Assembly (NCBI RefSeq): GCF_033473495.1
Contig: NC_088936.1
Span: forward strand, 1,116,001-1,180,000
Length of the DNA stretch: 64,000 nt
DNA from: Cercospora beticola
Lineage: Eukaryota; Ascomycota; Dothideomycetes; Mycosphaerellales; Mycosphaerellaceae
Direction of reading: 5' to 3'
In this document: positions 1-10,176 of the stretch, piece by piece
How the letters are laid out: each line of letters begins with the position of its first letter
How positions within the stretch are numbered: the first letter of the stretch is position 1
Notes under the pieces: generated by a model
What the model saw: only the letters and a program-made list of their open reading frames with translations
What the model was told of the DNA's origin: nothing
The model's database searches: none
Translations under genes and position numbers: made by a program

Positions 1-141
1 AGAATCACCAACGTTCCTATCCCTTCATGGGCAGAACACACCATGCTCTTAGGAATGACTCAGGTCGCCGTCTACAACGCGAACGGTTCGAGCTTCTTCA
101 TGGATAATAAGTGTTCAACAAGAATATGCAAGCAAAGATAA
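1..141 (+). CDS. 3' end of an unidentified gene (partial)
   Basis: Frame 1 is open from the window edge to a TAA at 139-141, giving about 46 C-terminal residues. The stretch around WAEHTMLLGMTQVAVYN reads like folded protein rather than random translation. The 5' part lies outside the window, so neither the family nor the start can be judged. It could equally be chance open frame in the upstream region of the monooxygenase gene that starts at 300. I do not recognise it. Confidence 0.3.
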   Translation, partial: RITNVPIPSWAEHTMLLGMTQVAVYNANGSSFFMDNKCSTRICKQR

Positions 142-299
142 GCACTCGCGACTGTGGACCCGAATCCAAGGCACACCATGAGCTAGCATGGTGGCGCAAT
201 AGCTGCCTCGATCAGATATCATCTCTAAGCTCGCACAACGCCTCACATCCTCGCAGACGTGCACAAGCAGACAGCCAAAGCTTCAGCTCCAAGCATTCA

Positions 300-1658
300 A
301 TGGCCATCGATCCCGAATACCCTCTGCTAAGAGTAGCCATAGTGGGCGCAGGCCCAGGCGGCCTCGCAACGGCAATAGCTTTGCAACAGATCCCCAATGT
401 TGAAGTGACGATTTATGAGCAGGCCAAGGTGCTCCGAGAAGTTGGCGCTGGTATCAGCATAGGCCAAAATACGTGGAACGTCTTGGAATTGCTGGGCGTC
501 GCGGATGACTTGACCAGTGGGCATCCTACTGTGACAGTGCTGAACCTGTGAGGGTGTCCAATGTTCCGACCTGGCTCGCTCGTGCTGACTGGGATCGCAG
601 AAATGGTGCTACCGGTGAAGAGCTTTCGAGGTTCGAGAAGCAGACTGACACCAAGCGACTACCAATACGAACCCAAAGAACCAAGCTGCAATCTGCCCTG
701 CGATCTCATGTGTCTGAGGAGAGACTCAGACTAGGCACCAAAGTTGCCAGCATCGAAGACCTCGGGCAGGGCGGAGTGCTCCTGAGATTTGCAGATGGCT
801 CAGAAACCGCTGCTGATCTCGTAGTTGGTGCTGATGGTATTCGTTCTGTCGTTCGAGACGCTGCGTGGAGAGATTATGAGCTCAAGTTCACTGGCACCAC
901 TATCTGGCGAACTCTACTACCTTGGGACGCTGTGAAAGATCTTGACCCGAGATTCGCAACGACGGCATGGTGGCACACACCTACCACGCACGTCTACTTC
1001 TCACCAGTGGGTGAAGGCTTGTGGGAAATTGCAGCTCGAGCATACCAAGATCCTGCGATCCATGCTGCTGACAAGCACAGCTGGGGCGTACCTGTGACAA
1101 ATGAGGTCGTGGAATCTCATTTTGGCGTGAGCATTGTAGGCAACGAAAACAGAGACGAGAGCTGACAACAAATCTGAACAGGCTTATCTACCACAGGTCC
1201 GCGAAGCTTTGCAGAGAGTGCCAGAAGGAGGTTGGAAAGAATTTGCAGCTTTCGCCGGCCCAGAGCTCGACGACTTGACAAACTGGAACGACAAGATAGT
1301 GCTCGTTGGAGACTCATCACATGCACTTTCCGGAGCATTTGGATCTGGTGCAGGATTTGCCATGGAGGACGGCTGGGTGTTGGCTCAAGCGTTGAAAGCG
1401 AGTCGTAACGACATTCATCAAGCGCTTCCCATTTTCAACAGGATACGCCTGCCGTACTATTCCCGAATGTACGCGCATCTCGCTGAAGTGGCCGAGCGGA
1501 GAAGCCAGAATTTGCAGAAAGTTGTCAACCCAACTGCGGAAGATTTGGTCCGCAATAAAGTCATCCAGCCGGGAGGACGTGACATGCAGTGGATTTACGG
1601 TAACCATATCGGTAGGGTGTGGGAACAGTCCACTGCTGGCATAGAAGCACAGCTCTGA
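300..1658 (+). CDS. FAD-dependent monooxygenase, salicylate-hydroxylase-like
   Basis: Predicted class A flavoprotein monooxygenase using NAD(P)H and O2, 416 aa. Exons 300-547, 601-1126 and 1182-1658; introns of 53 and 55 bp with GTGAG donors and GCTGAC branch points. The sequence shows the N-terminal Rossmann motif GAGPGG (Gly16-Gly21), a DG motif (VVGADGIRS, Asp161-Gly162) and the second FAD-binding GD motif (LVGDSSHAL, Asp302). Length and motif order match salicylate or 6-hydroxynicotinate hydroxylases; the substrate cannot be told. An in-frame ATG at 111 exists, but the family core begins just after the ATG at 300. Its stop lies 32 bp from the stop of the convergent aldoxime dehydratase, so it may belong to the same catabolic locus, for instance acting on an aromatic acid released by the nitrilase. 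That role is inference. Confidence 0.85.
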
Positions 1659-1690
1659 AAAGACACGTCATTACTTGCTAATCTAGATCA

Positions 1691-2752
1691 TCACAATATA
1701 CCATCAGTCACCGATGCGAAGCCATCGCAGGAATCATACGCTAAGAACCCAGTCGTGTCGTAACAACCAATATATTCGACCTCCAGGTCTTTACTCTTCA
1801 AGATGCCCAGCTCGACCCACAGCAACAGATCTCCATGAGACATGGGCCCATCAGGACCATACGCCTCCATGAAATCTTGTCGCAGCTTCACATGGGTCTT
1901 GTCACGCCTTCCCACAGCTTCCATGTGCCTGAGCTCTTGTAAGTAGAATATCTCGATCTTTCTGTTCGTCTCCAAAGCTGGGAAGATGTCCGGATCGTCC
2001 TCGAGCTCAGAAGGCTGCACGTTCGTCTTGCCGCTCTCGGGTACATGGCACAGACGAGATACAAGCATTCCTTTTTCGTGTCCGGCACGGACGACGTTGG
2101 TGATCCAGCGTTTGGTCATGTAATGGAACTTGGCTGACCACATGCGCGTTTCTTCTTCGTTCATCGGACTGTGGTCTTGGCCCTCAACAACGTAACAGAG
2201 ATTGTCGGGAAACTGAATCATTCGGGCTCGTCCTAGCCTAAGGCTTCCTGTAGGTTGGCGAGCAACCGGTGGTTCTACGAGAGTACTTCTCAACGGATCT
2301 TCTTTGGTCGCCTCTTTGATTCGGTCTCGATAGGCACCCCAGTATCCGGACTTCTCTGTGAGCGGGCTCAAAGGACCCAGATGGCCGACTCCACATGGCT
2401 GATCTTGTGTGACCTCGTTCAGGAATCTGTCATGAGAGAAATGAAGGGTCTCTCGCCATAATCCTGCATCCGAAGGTAGATTGGACCAAAATGCCTCTAC
2501 ATCTGCCGAATGGAACCAATCTTGGAAATCTGACGAAGATACCCAATAACTGATCCAAACTCTGGTCAAGCCAAGACTACGCTCAGTGTCGTCGTGAACG
2601 ACTCGATCGACATGGGTTGCGTGTGGAGATAGGAGCTTGTCGAATCGATCGATAAGTAATGCCTTCGTCACAGAAAGTTCTGTGCCGTGATACTGTGCCC
2701 CGAAAATGGAGACTGTGAAGTTCTTGGGCAAAGAAGCGTGCAAGAGTGGCAT
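1691..2752 (-). CDS. Aldoxime dehydratase (phenylacetaldoxime dehydratase family)
   Basis: Haem-dependent dehydration of aldoximes to nitriles, the first step of the aldoxime-nitrile pathway. Single exon, 353 aa from the first in-frame ATG (2752), close to the roughly 350 residues of bacterial OxdB. Family landmarks: an N-terminal SIFGAQYHG segment, an HVDR motif near residue 50, YWGAYRDRI near 140, and a C-terminal block LLLWVELGILKSKDLEVEY followed by GCYDTTGFL. Two histidines, in RHMEA (about residue 276) and SHGDLLLW (about 306), are candidates for the haem ligand and catalytic His; I assign them only by position. The frame stays open upstream to about 2830 without an ATG, so a short upstream exon is possible. 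It shares a 459-bp promoter with the divergent nitrilase, which would consume its product. Confidence 0.85.
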   Translation of the reverse strand: MPLLHASLPKNFTVSIFGAQYHGTELSVTKALLIDRFDKLLSPHATHVDRVVHDDTERSLGLTRVWISYWVSSSDFQDWFHSADVEAFWSNLPSDAGLWRETLHFSHDRFLNEVTQDQPCGVGHLGPLSPLTEKSGYWGAYRDRIKEATKEDPLRSTLVEPPVARQPTGSLRLGRARMIQFPDNLCYVVEGQDHSPMNEEETRMWSAKFHYMTKRWITNVVRAGHEKGMLVSRLCHVPESGKTNVQPSELEDDPDIFPALETNRKIEIFYLQELRHMEAVGRRDKTHVKLRQDFMEAYGPDGPMSHGDLLLWVELGILKSKDLEVEYIGCYDTTGFLAYDSCDGFASVTDGIL

Positions 2753-3211
2753 GTTAGCAAGAAGACTAGATGTCGAGTAATTACATCGACGCTCAGTCGC
2801 TGCCGAACCTGATATACATAAGGCCTGCAATGCTTGAGGGAAGATTGCCGAAACCCTAACAGTGATGGCGGACGTGTCAGAGGGGAAAGCTCCTTTGATC
2901 CTTGCCGCGAAAGTCTAGATGGCGTTTGAGTAAAGGCATCAAGACCTATCGAACGGACCGTTATCTGTAAGATAGCATGAAGCAATGCGACTATCAGCGG
3001 AACCGCAAAGGTATCGCCGCTCCTCCGGCTCGTGAGAGGAGCGGCGGACAATGCCAGCGATGTCCTCTGATACAAGAACAGGAACATCACGCCTGTTGAG
3101 CTGACACTCTTCACCTCACCTCTTCAACAGATTTATCGAGATCGTTTCAACAACTCGAACCACGAAACCTCTCTCCTTGCAAGGCAAGCCTCGGTATCAA
3201 TCATCACCACA
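2753..3211. promoter_or_regulatory. Divergent promoter between aldoxime dehydratase and nitrilase
   Basis: This is the only intergenic space between the two divergent pathway genes. It contains three inverted repeats built on CGG/CCG: AACGGACCGTT at 2952-2962, GCGGAACCGC at 2997-3006, and an 11-bp perfect inverted repeat CGCCGCTCCTC / GAGGAGCGGCG with a 10-base spacer (3015-3025 and 3036-3046). Zn2Cys6 proteins bind CGG triplets in such arrangements, and a Zn2Cys6 gene lies just beyond the nitrilase. Joint control is inferred. Confidence 0.6.
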
Positions 3212-4437
3212 ATGGCCGATGGAAAGAAGATTCGTGTTGCTGCAGTCCAAGCTGAGCCAGCATGGAATGATCTCGAAGGTGGAGTCGACAAGGCAATTGC
3301 CATCATCAATGAGGCAGCGGCCAATGGCACGAATGTTTTGGGATTCCCAGAGGTCTTTATTCCTGGCTATCCATGGTATGTAGACGCGAGCATCATGACG
3401 AGCGAGCCACAGCGCTGAACGATGAACAGGACCATCTGGGCAAATTCCGTCATCGAATGTGCCGGGTTCATGGACGAGTACTACATGAACTCGCTCGAGC
3501 GAGAGTCGCCACAGATGGACAGGATTCGAGCTGCTGTTGCCAAGGCTGGCATGTTCGTTGTACTTGGCTACAGTGAACGCTACCGTGGGAGCTGCTACAT
3601 CGCTCAGGTGAGGAGTTGTTTTCATTAAGGAACTTCGGCGTCGAGCTGAGCAAAGATCGTTAGTCGTTCATCGATCCTACCGGCACTATTGTTCATCATC
3701 GCCGCAAGATCAAGCCTACTCATGTAGAGCGGGCATACTATGGCGACGGACAAGTAGATTCCTTGAAGACTGTGGTTCCATCGAAGTTCGGAAACATCGG
3801 AGGTCTCAATTGTTGGGAGCATTGCCAAACCCTCCTCCGTTACTACGAATACGCCCAAGATGTGGAAATCCATGTTGCGAGCTGGCCATTGATTTGGGAT
3901 GAGCCCGAAGACAAGAATATCCCGTCTCTGCAGTATCACATTACTGGCGAGATGAACGCGAAGTTGTCTCAAGTCATGGCCATGGAGGGCGCCACTTTTG
4001 TGGTGCTCTCTACACAGGTTCTAACCGAAAAGAACCGGGACAAGTGTCAGCTCAACAATTTTCCATACGCCACAACGCCCGGTGGCGGCTTCAGCAGAAT
4101 CTACGGACCAGATGGAAAAGAGCTGGTCAAACCTCTTGGTCCCGGCGAAGAGGGGCTTTTGTACGCTGATATTGATCTCCATGACAAGGCTCTCGCGAAA
4201 CACAACCTCGATGTGGTCGGACACTACAGTCGTCCGGATTTGCTGTCCCTTCGAGTAACGACAGAAGCAAGCTCTCAAGTCCATTTCGTTACACTCCCAG
4301 GTCGCGGCAGCCAACCACAGACTTTGACCAATGCAACAAAGCACAGCATCACCAATGGTAGCGATCATGGTCTCATTCAGAATGGCAGAGAGCCTTCGTC
4401 TCTTCCAGAGATCCCAGTCAAAAAGTTGATCGCGTGA
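3212..4437 (+). CDS. Nitrilase (carbon-nitrogen hydrolase superfamily)
   Basis: Hydrolyses a nitrile to the carboxylic acid and ammonia. 371 aa from exons 3212-3375, 3430-3607 and 3664-4437; introns of 54 and 56 bp, with the PGYPW Trp codon split across the first. The Glu-Lys-Cys triad is visible: Glu47 in [12 protein letters not shown], the Lys of [11 protein letters not shown] (residues 127-137) and Cys164 in GGLNCWEH. The NCWEH context and following LLRYYEYAQ are typical of fungal and arylaceto-nitrilases. The C-terminal 40 or so residues are polar and variable, as in the family, where this tail affects filament assembly. Head-to-head with an aldoxime dehydratase, it most likely completes aldoxime-to-acid conversion. 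The substrate (aryl, arylacetic or indolic) cannot be read from sequence. Confidence 0.92.
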
Positions 4438-4988
4438 AAAAGATTTCGAATTCGGTATGCTAGGAGGGTGTCGTCCGCGCTACGATCGATGGACCTGGGC
4501 AAGGGTCGAGGTGGCTGAGTAGAACCCAAGAATCGTCTGATTCTGTACAGTCAATAATGTAGTGATGGTATTCAAATGATAATTTCCCAGATCCTTGGAA
4601 GGCTTTCGAGAATATTTCTACAATTCCTCACCTGCGTTCGCGGAACACAAAAGTATAAGCTCAAGAATGGCCAGAGAATCTCTCAGTTAATTCAACTCGA
4701 TGTCGACCCAGGTATCGAGCTCTCTTGGGCTGCTCGAGTGTCTCTTGCCAATTTAAGTCGCACGATGGAGGCCAGTCTGCTCTGAACCGGCTATCAGAAA
4801 GGACGCACATGCCCAGAAATTGATATATATCCTGTTTTCCGATCCCCGACTGCAGGTGAGGGACTGTAAACTTGACTCGTGTGCAGATAGAGAGTTGAGC
4901 CGTAAGTATCCGCAAAGTGTCTAGGGCCTGACCCTTGTCATCGATACCAACTAAGCACGCCCATAGGGTATTGGCTCCAGTTTGTTGA
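4438..4988. other. Convergent 3' intergenic region
   Basis: Lies between the stops of the nitrilase and the Zn2Cys6 regulator. I see no further coding potential; it probably holds both 3' untranslated regions. Confidence 0.6.
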
Positions 4989-7191
4989 CTACGCTGGCCA
5001 GAGGGGAGACACTCCAGCGTCAAACCCCGCTTGCCACTCGAAGAGCTCCGCGGACAACGAATCCACATTGTAGTTCGACTCAATCCGATCTTTGCCTTGC
5101 GACAGATAGCTGTAATCTACCAGTTGCCACAAGACCTTTGACTCATGTGTTTCGTCTAATATTGTTTCGTCGTTCTTCAGCAGAAAGTCCCTGACCGTGG
5201 TGACTTCTGTTGGGAAGTTCGACAGCGATCTTTTCTTTATGATTGTCAGAATATGAAAATCATGTAAAGATTATGTGTGAACCGACTCACCATCAAGGAT
5301 GCATTGGGCCATAGATGTGTGAGATATGAAAGATGGTCCATGCAGCTTTTGAAGCTTCTCGATTCCTTGCAATCCCAGTGTCCATTTGTCTCGGTGTTGA
5401 GGGCGTGGAAAGACCCCGCTACCACCAGACAGTAGCCACTGAACGACCATAGCATGGGATAGCCGCACTCTCGGCTACAATCCAGTAGTGTGACCATTTT
5501 CTGAGCATATTCCAGTCCACTCATCCACGAGCGAGTGAAGAAGCTGCTCGAGCCTGCTGTGCCACTAAGCTTGACCAACCTTCTGATCAAGAACGGGTGG
5601 TCTAGCAGACAATGACATAGACAGCATAGCATAGCAGCAACGAAGTGCGGCGCGATGTTCTTCTGCGCGAGGTCTCCGGGCGAGGCTTGGCGTTGCTGCA
5701 ACAGCTCAGCGGCAGTGACGACAAACTGTACGCCCGATTCGATGTACACCAGGTCGGAGTAGATAGATGCCCATTCCGACCGAGGGTCCCAGGGAGGATC
5801 GCAGGGTTGCTGATTGCTGGACTGCAGCATCAAACTCGTACAGCGCCCGAGGACAGAGGCTATCGTAACAACTACCTTGAATTCGTTGATTTTGTCCGAC
5901 TCTTTGCAGTTTTTCCTACTTGAAATATGCTCCAATGTTGATGTTGGTTCCTCAAGTCCGATGTCCCAGGAATGCTCACTACTCGGCAGATGAAGAGTGC
6001 ATGATCTATCTGGCATGGCCGCTGGTCTGTCCCTACCACATGTGATCAGGCGGCCAAGGAGATAAAGAGACCAGAAAGTTCGTCGTCTTTCTTCCTGCTC
6101 AATATACGAGATTGGAGTCGTTGCTTCATTCATAAGCCGCAGTTCTTGTGCAACACGTACGGCAACCCCGAGTTTGACCCAAGCCAGTCGATGTCGTTTC
6201 TGACCGGCTGGATAGAGACTTCGTTAGCATAGCACGAGACCAGTCTGATCGAGTCATTCGTACAAGTGAAGTCGAAGATACTCAACAATGTGACAGCTTG
6301 CACCACGGAAACGTCTCCGTGCTCAAGATCTCCGAAGCATAACGGCGCTAGCAGCTGCCATGCGCGGTCTGCGCACGCTTCGGCGGAGAATCGACAGTCA
6401 GAGCTAGCTAGAAGGCCAGTAGCGAAGCGCATTGAGGTCGCTAGAATAGCGCAAATCACATACTCTGGCAACTGGCCATCGAAGTGCTTTTGCCGTAAGC
6501 TACTCGCGTGGAAGAAGGAGTAAGGCTGATTGTGGCAGAAGGTGAAGTATATGTCCAGGATAGACTGGAAGGTGGATGATGATGGGAGGCTGCGATGAAA
6601 ACGGTCAGCTAGCAGCGGGTACCAGAAGGCACAAACAAACTTACGAGTAGGAGCCTTTCGGACTGGTAGTCACCGTAGCTGACGCAGGCGACTGAGGAGC
6701 GTGACTAGCAGAAGCAATTCTAGTATTTAGGGCCAGTCAGTGTCTATGCTTGCCTTGGGCGTGTGAGGCATTTAGACGTACGCATCGAGCTTGCTCTCAA
6801 TCTCACCTAGCTGATGTTCCAGACTATCAAAACGAGCTTTAATCCATTCGAGGTCACTGTTCGGATTGCCGTTCACTCGCTGGCGGTCCGAGCTGCCGCG
6901 ACCTTGAGCTTCATCACCCTGCTCGGAGGCAGTAGACGACCGCCTGCGAGGAGTCGGCTGAGCATCGACAGGAGCATCTTTGGCGAACCGACATTCGAGT
7001 CCGCTTCGGCGGCAGCGTCTGCAGACTGGTCGCTCTCCAGTGCAGCGAGCTTTCTTCCGGCTGTGCACAAAGATGTGAGTTAAAGCCGAGGGGGTCGCGT
7101 GCCTTGCACGACGAAACTTTGAAAGGCTTACAGACCGACAATTGGTGCAAGCGAGACCTATTCGCCGAATGGGCTCATATGTGAGTTCCAT
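4989..7191 (-). CDS. Zn2Cys6 transcription factor beside the aldoxime-nitrile genes
   Basis: Binuclear zinc cluster regulator, 632 aa, six exons: 7136-7191, 6782-7060, 6645-6719, 6264-6589, 5291-6207 and 4989-5234. The last exon has no ATG of its own and is found only by splicing (intron 5235-5290). The zinc cluster is Cys15, 18, 25, 32, 35 and 42 (CX2CX6CX6CX2CX6C), split by an intron at Arg19. A polar linker follows with a short leucine-spaced helix (residues about 90-112), then the Fungal_trans region, whose signature RRRTFWSLYLLGRLITCGRDRP is plain. The intron 7061-7135 uses GTCTGT as donor; the nearby GTAAGC would break the frame. ATG 7191 is preferred because the zinc cluster follows closely. 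Position suggests it controls the neighbouring dehydratase and nitrilase; this is inference. Confidence 0.85.
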
Positions 7192-8502
7192 GTAGATGTA
7201 GATCCACAGCAGCTTTGCTATGCTAGAAGTTGGAGGAATTGTTATTAGTGCAATTATCGAATTAAGTGGACTCTCTGCCAGCATCAGAGTGCACTATCAT
7301 CGACATTTGATAAGAATGGCGGCTACCCCTCTCACGAGACTTGCCATTCCCTGTAGGCAGAGTGTATCGGGGTATGCGGCGTCGCTCAGGGAAATCTTCC
7401 AACGCGCCTTCTACCGGACTGCGCTTCAACGCGTGGCATTGCATCTGAGTTCGTCTCTACATGTAGATTCGCGTGCCGACACAAAATCGTGCAAAATCTC
7501 ATCATGCAAGTAATGTCGAAAGAACAACCTGGCCCCGTCGCTCGCAGAGGAGAGTGGTCGCCAAGAAAGTTGAGTGACTCTGACTGAGGCCAGGGGTTTT
7601 GACTTTGTGTATCCTCTCGGCCAGCGCCAGATCGTTCAAGGTCTGCTCAATGTCACTTGTTTGCGAATTCGAAGTTGAGAGTGATGCTCGTGTCGCTGCA
7701 CATGCCATCGGATGAAAATGCAGCGGATTGGTTGGTTGTAGGAGTGATCGCACCTGGAACATGGTTTCCGCGATAACCGGATCTTGGCAGTGACAGGTCT
7801 GCAAGGATGCGAACGCGCTCCTTCGCTCCGAACTTCGACGGTCGACTTCACTCTGAAATTTGACCATGGTCCTACATGCACTACTACACTATGGACGAGA
7901 TACCATGCACATGGGTCAAAATTCACCGCTTTGTCATCTTATGTCAAGGCAGCAATGGCAACAATGCGGCGGCAACGAACGGCATTGACGTCCATGACGG
8001 CCCCATAGGGACTCATGGTTTCTAATGCGCTTGTCTCGCCCATTTCCATTGATCACTATACCCTAATGTAAACTAGAATACACTCAGGCGCTCTGAAGAA
8101 GGAGGATAGGGCGAGGCCAGACGAGGCCGAAGACTACGATGGCGCGAAAGACTTACCAAGTTTTGACTGCATTTGTGGTGCCCAGCTACGCCAGGACGGA
8201 TCCATCTGTGGGGAACAAGACCTTTTGGTCCGTGCCAGTAGTCCTACCGGTCCTGGTTGACTGCCGAATATCATGAGCTATTGCTGTCTGAGTAATCGGA
8301 ACAAAGACGACCAGCCACCCAGGATCAGCGCAAAGCCTTGCGTGGTCAATGGCCATGCTTGCTGTTGCTGTTGAGGCTAGCATATAATAGATGGCTGTGC
8401 CGTACGCGAGACAATTGCTTCTCGCAGTTTGTTCACGGCCGTCCTGCATTTCCCTTGCCAACAGCAACTCGTTTACCCAAACACAAGCGCGACGATCTAA
8501 AC
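7192..8502. other. Intergenic region without a supported gene
   Basis: About 1.3 kb between the regulator start and the first small secreted protein. Open frames here (for example 7502-7867 minus) lack family motifs, plausible exon structure or codon bias. The right end carries the promoter of the secreted protein. Confidence 0.5.
8382..8389 (+). promoter_or_regulatory. TATA-like element of secreted protein gene 1
   Basis: ATATAATA lies about 115 bp upstream of the ATG at 8503. A TATA-like element sits at a similar distance in the paralogous gene and in the modular secreted protein gene at 34844. Confidence 0.45.
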
Positions 8503-8805
8503 ATGCTAAACAAATTTCACGTTCTTGTAGCATTGGCACTCGCTGCTATCGGGGCATCTGCGCAAGGAGAAGCACAGTGCCGAGATAAAGGAGTCTGTGG
8601 CCAATGTGTCTACGCGTATGATGGCAATAACAATCTGGAACCGATTGTAAGTGTTTGCAACCACAAATTAAAGAGGCCTTCAAACTTAAACTCGACTGTA
8701 GCCCTTGGGCTGACTGTTCTCTAGAAAGGATGGTGTCATCATGTACTACCCGAAGAGCCAGATGCATTGTATTGCGGACAGCAGCACGGCTGCGCGGATT
8801 GTTGA
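8503..8805 (+). CDS. Small secreted cysteine-rich protein 1 (effector candidate)
   Basis: 74 aa from exons 8503-8646 and 8725-8805, with a 78-bp phase-0 intron (GTAAGT...CTAG, branch GGCTGAC). Residues 1-20 form a signal peptide ending ASA, followed by QGEAQ. The mature peptide of about 54 residues has seven cysteines: Cys26, 32, 35, 52, 65, 71 and 74. The first six follow the frame C-x5-C-x2-C-x16-C-x12-C-x5-C, with GWCHH around the fourth. Size, secretion signal and cysteine content fit fungal apoplastic effectors or defence-like peptides; no known family is recognised. The paralog 1.36 kb downstream shares its intron position and cysteine frame, so a tandem duplication is clear. Confidence 0.85.
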
Positions 8806-9859
8806 GGTCGCGTCACTGGGTAAAAGGCCTTGCGTGGCGTCGGCAGGTTGGCATTGGAGCCTTTCGAAAGACCATTGGTGCTTGAAGACGAGATTGAAAA
8901 CTCTCTGACAAGCAAACCAAGGTGTCCGCCCAGATTGGCCAGTCTATAGCTCTGAGAAACCAAGCATAGGCGGAGGATGGTCGAGAAAGCAACGGCGAAA
9001 TAGCGCCCTGGCCGACGAATGGACGAAATATCGCAGGAACGCGAAAACAAGTCGAATGTATTCACATACTGGGATACATATGAGCGTCCGAATCATGAAT
9101 CTCAACAGTACTTGGACACAGAATCAGTGTTGAAGGTCCATCCATGATAGACTGACGTCCACTAATCGTCCAGAGTCTCGTATGCATTCCTCAAGTCAAC
9201 CAGATTACCGAAGATAATACCCAAAGACGTTAATCTCCTCAGAAGACACAGTGCGAGCAAAATGGCAGACTCCAGGGGACAATGATCGTACCTGATCACT
9301 AATCGTCAACTGATCAATAGACGTCAGTTGATGCGGCACAGCCAAACCACGCCCTGTAGAAGCCTACCTGTATTTATCATCGGAGGACAATGCTTATGAC
9401 TATGATCTTCGGTCCACCCACGGATGCCGTATATTGTTCGGTTGGCGATCGTACATCGGGATGATTGTCGTAGCCGCGAAAGAAGAACATCCGCTTAATA
9501 AGGCGCACTAAATACTTATTTGGAAAGGTCGGCATCACTCAGCGGAGGAATGAATTTGTATCAATCACGTCTGACCAATGTTCGCAGCTACTAGCTTCTG
9601 CCATTCTTCGGAGCTCAGATCGGTGGCAACTAGTTGATAACAATCGTTACTAAGAAGTGTCAGAGTACGAGCTCAGTAAGCTCTAGAGAACGGGCGGTCG
9701 ACCATCACGGGCTCGAGCAAGCCGCTCTAAATCTCTCATGCTGAGATATAAGTTGTCAGCATGACTTCAGTGAGCAGCGACACCCTTCTTTACAACCGAG
9801 TCCACAGTTTCTCGTTCTCAATTGCCATTTCTCAACAAGCTTAGAACACTCTTCCGAAC
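8806..9859. other. Spacer between the two paralogous secreted-protein genes
   Basis: No open frame here resembles a gene, and no third copy of the cysteine motif is visible in any frame. It carries the promoter of the second paralog near its right end. Confidence 0.5.
9746..9752 (+). promoter_or_regulatory. TATA-like element of secreted protein gene 2
   Basis: ATATAAG lies about 110 bp upstream of the ATG at 9860, closely matching the placement in its paralog. Confidence 0.45.
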
Positions 9860-10176
9860 ATGCCAAACAAGCTTTACGTTCTCATGACAGTGGCCCTTGC
9901 GGCCATGGGAGTGATTGCACAAGGAGACGCAACGTGTCGGGGCAAGGCAGTGTGCGGTTACTGTGTAGTTCGTCAAGAGCCCGTGACTGGCAGAAACATT
10001 GTGAGTACTGATTTCAGTTTGACTGGCAGCGTTGAATCTGGGCTCTTCATGATTGTTGCAGGCACGGATGCTAATTAACGTTTGCGATTCAGGGTGGATG
10101 GTGTCACCACAAGGAGGGTGACAATTCTGGAGCGCTGTTTTGCTTGGACAATAAAGGTTGTCCATTGGATTTCTAG
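9860..10176 (+). CDS. Small secreted cysteine-rich protein 2 (paralog)
   Basis: 74 aa from exons 9860-10000 and 10093-10176, joined across a 92-bp phase-0 intron with a GCTAAT/TTAAC branch region and TTCAG acceptor. Signal peptide residues 1-20 end VIA, followed by QGDAT. Six cysteines, Cys26, 32, 35, 51, 64 and 70, give C-x5-C-x2-C-x15-C-x12-C-x5-C, the same frame as gene 1. GWCHH is conserved at the start of exon 2. It lacks the extra C-terminal cysteine of gene 1. The loop between Cys35 and Cys51 and the C-terminus differ strongly between the copies, while signal peptide and cysteines are kept, which suggests diversification. Effector or antimicrobial-type function is inference. Confidence 0.85.

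Noticed and set aside
7502..7867. 121-codon minus-strand frame near the Zn2Cys6 gene start
   Set aside because: No recognisable content and no splice link to the regulator, whose start is fixed by the zinc cluster.
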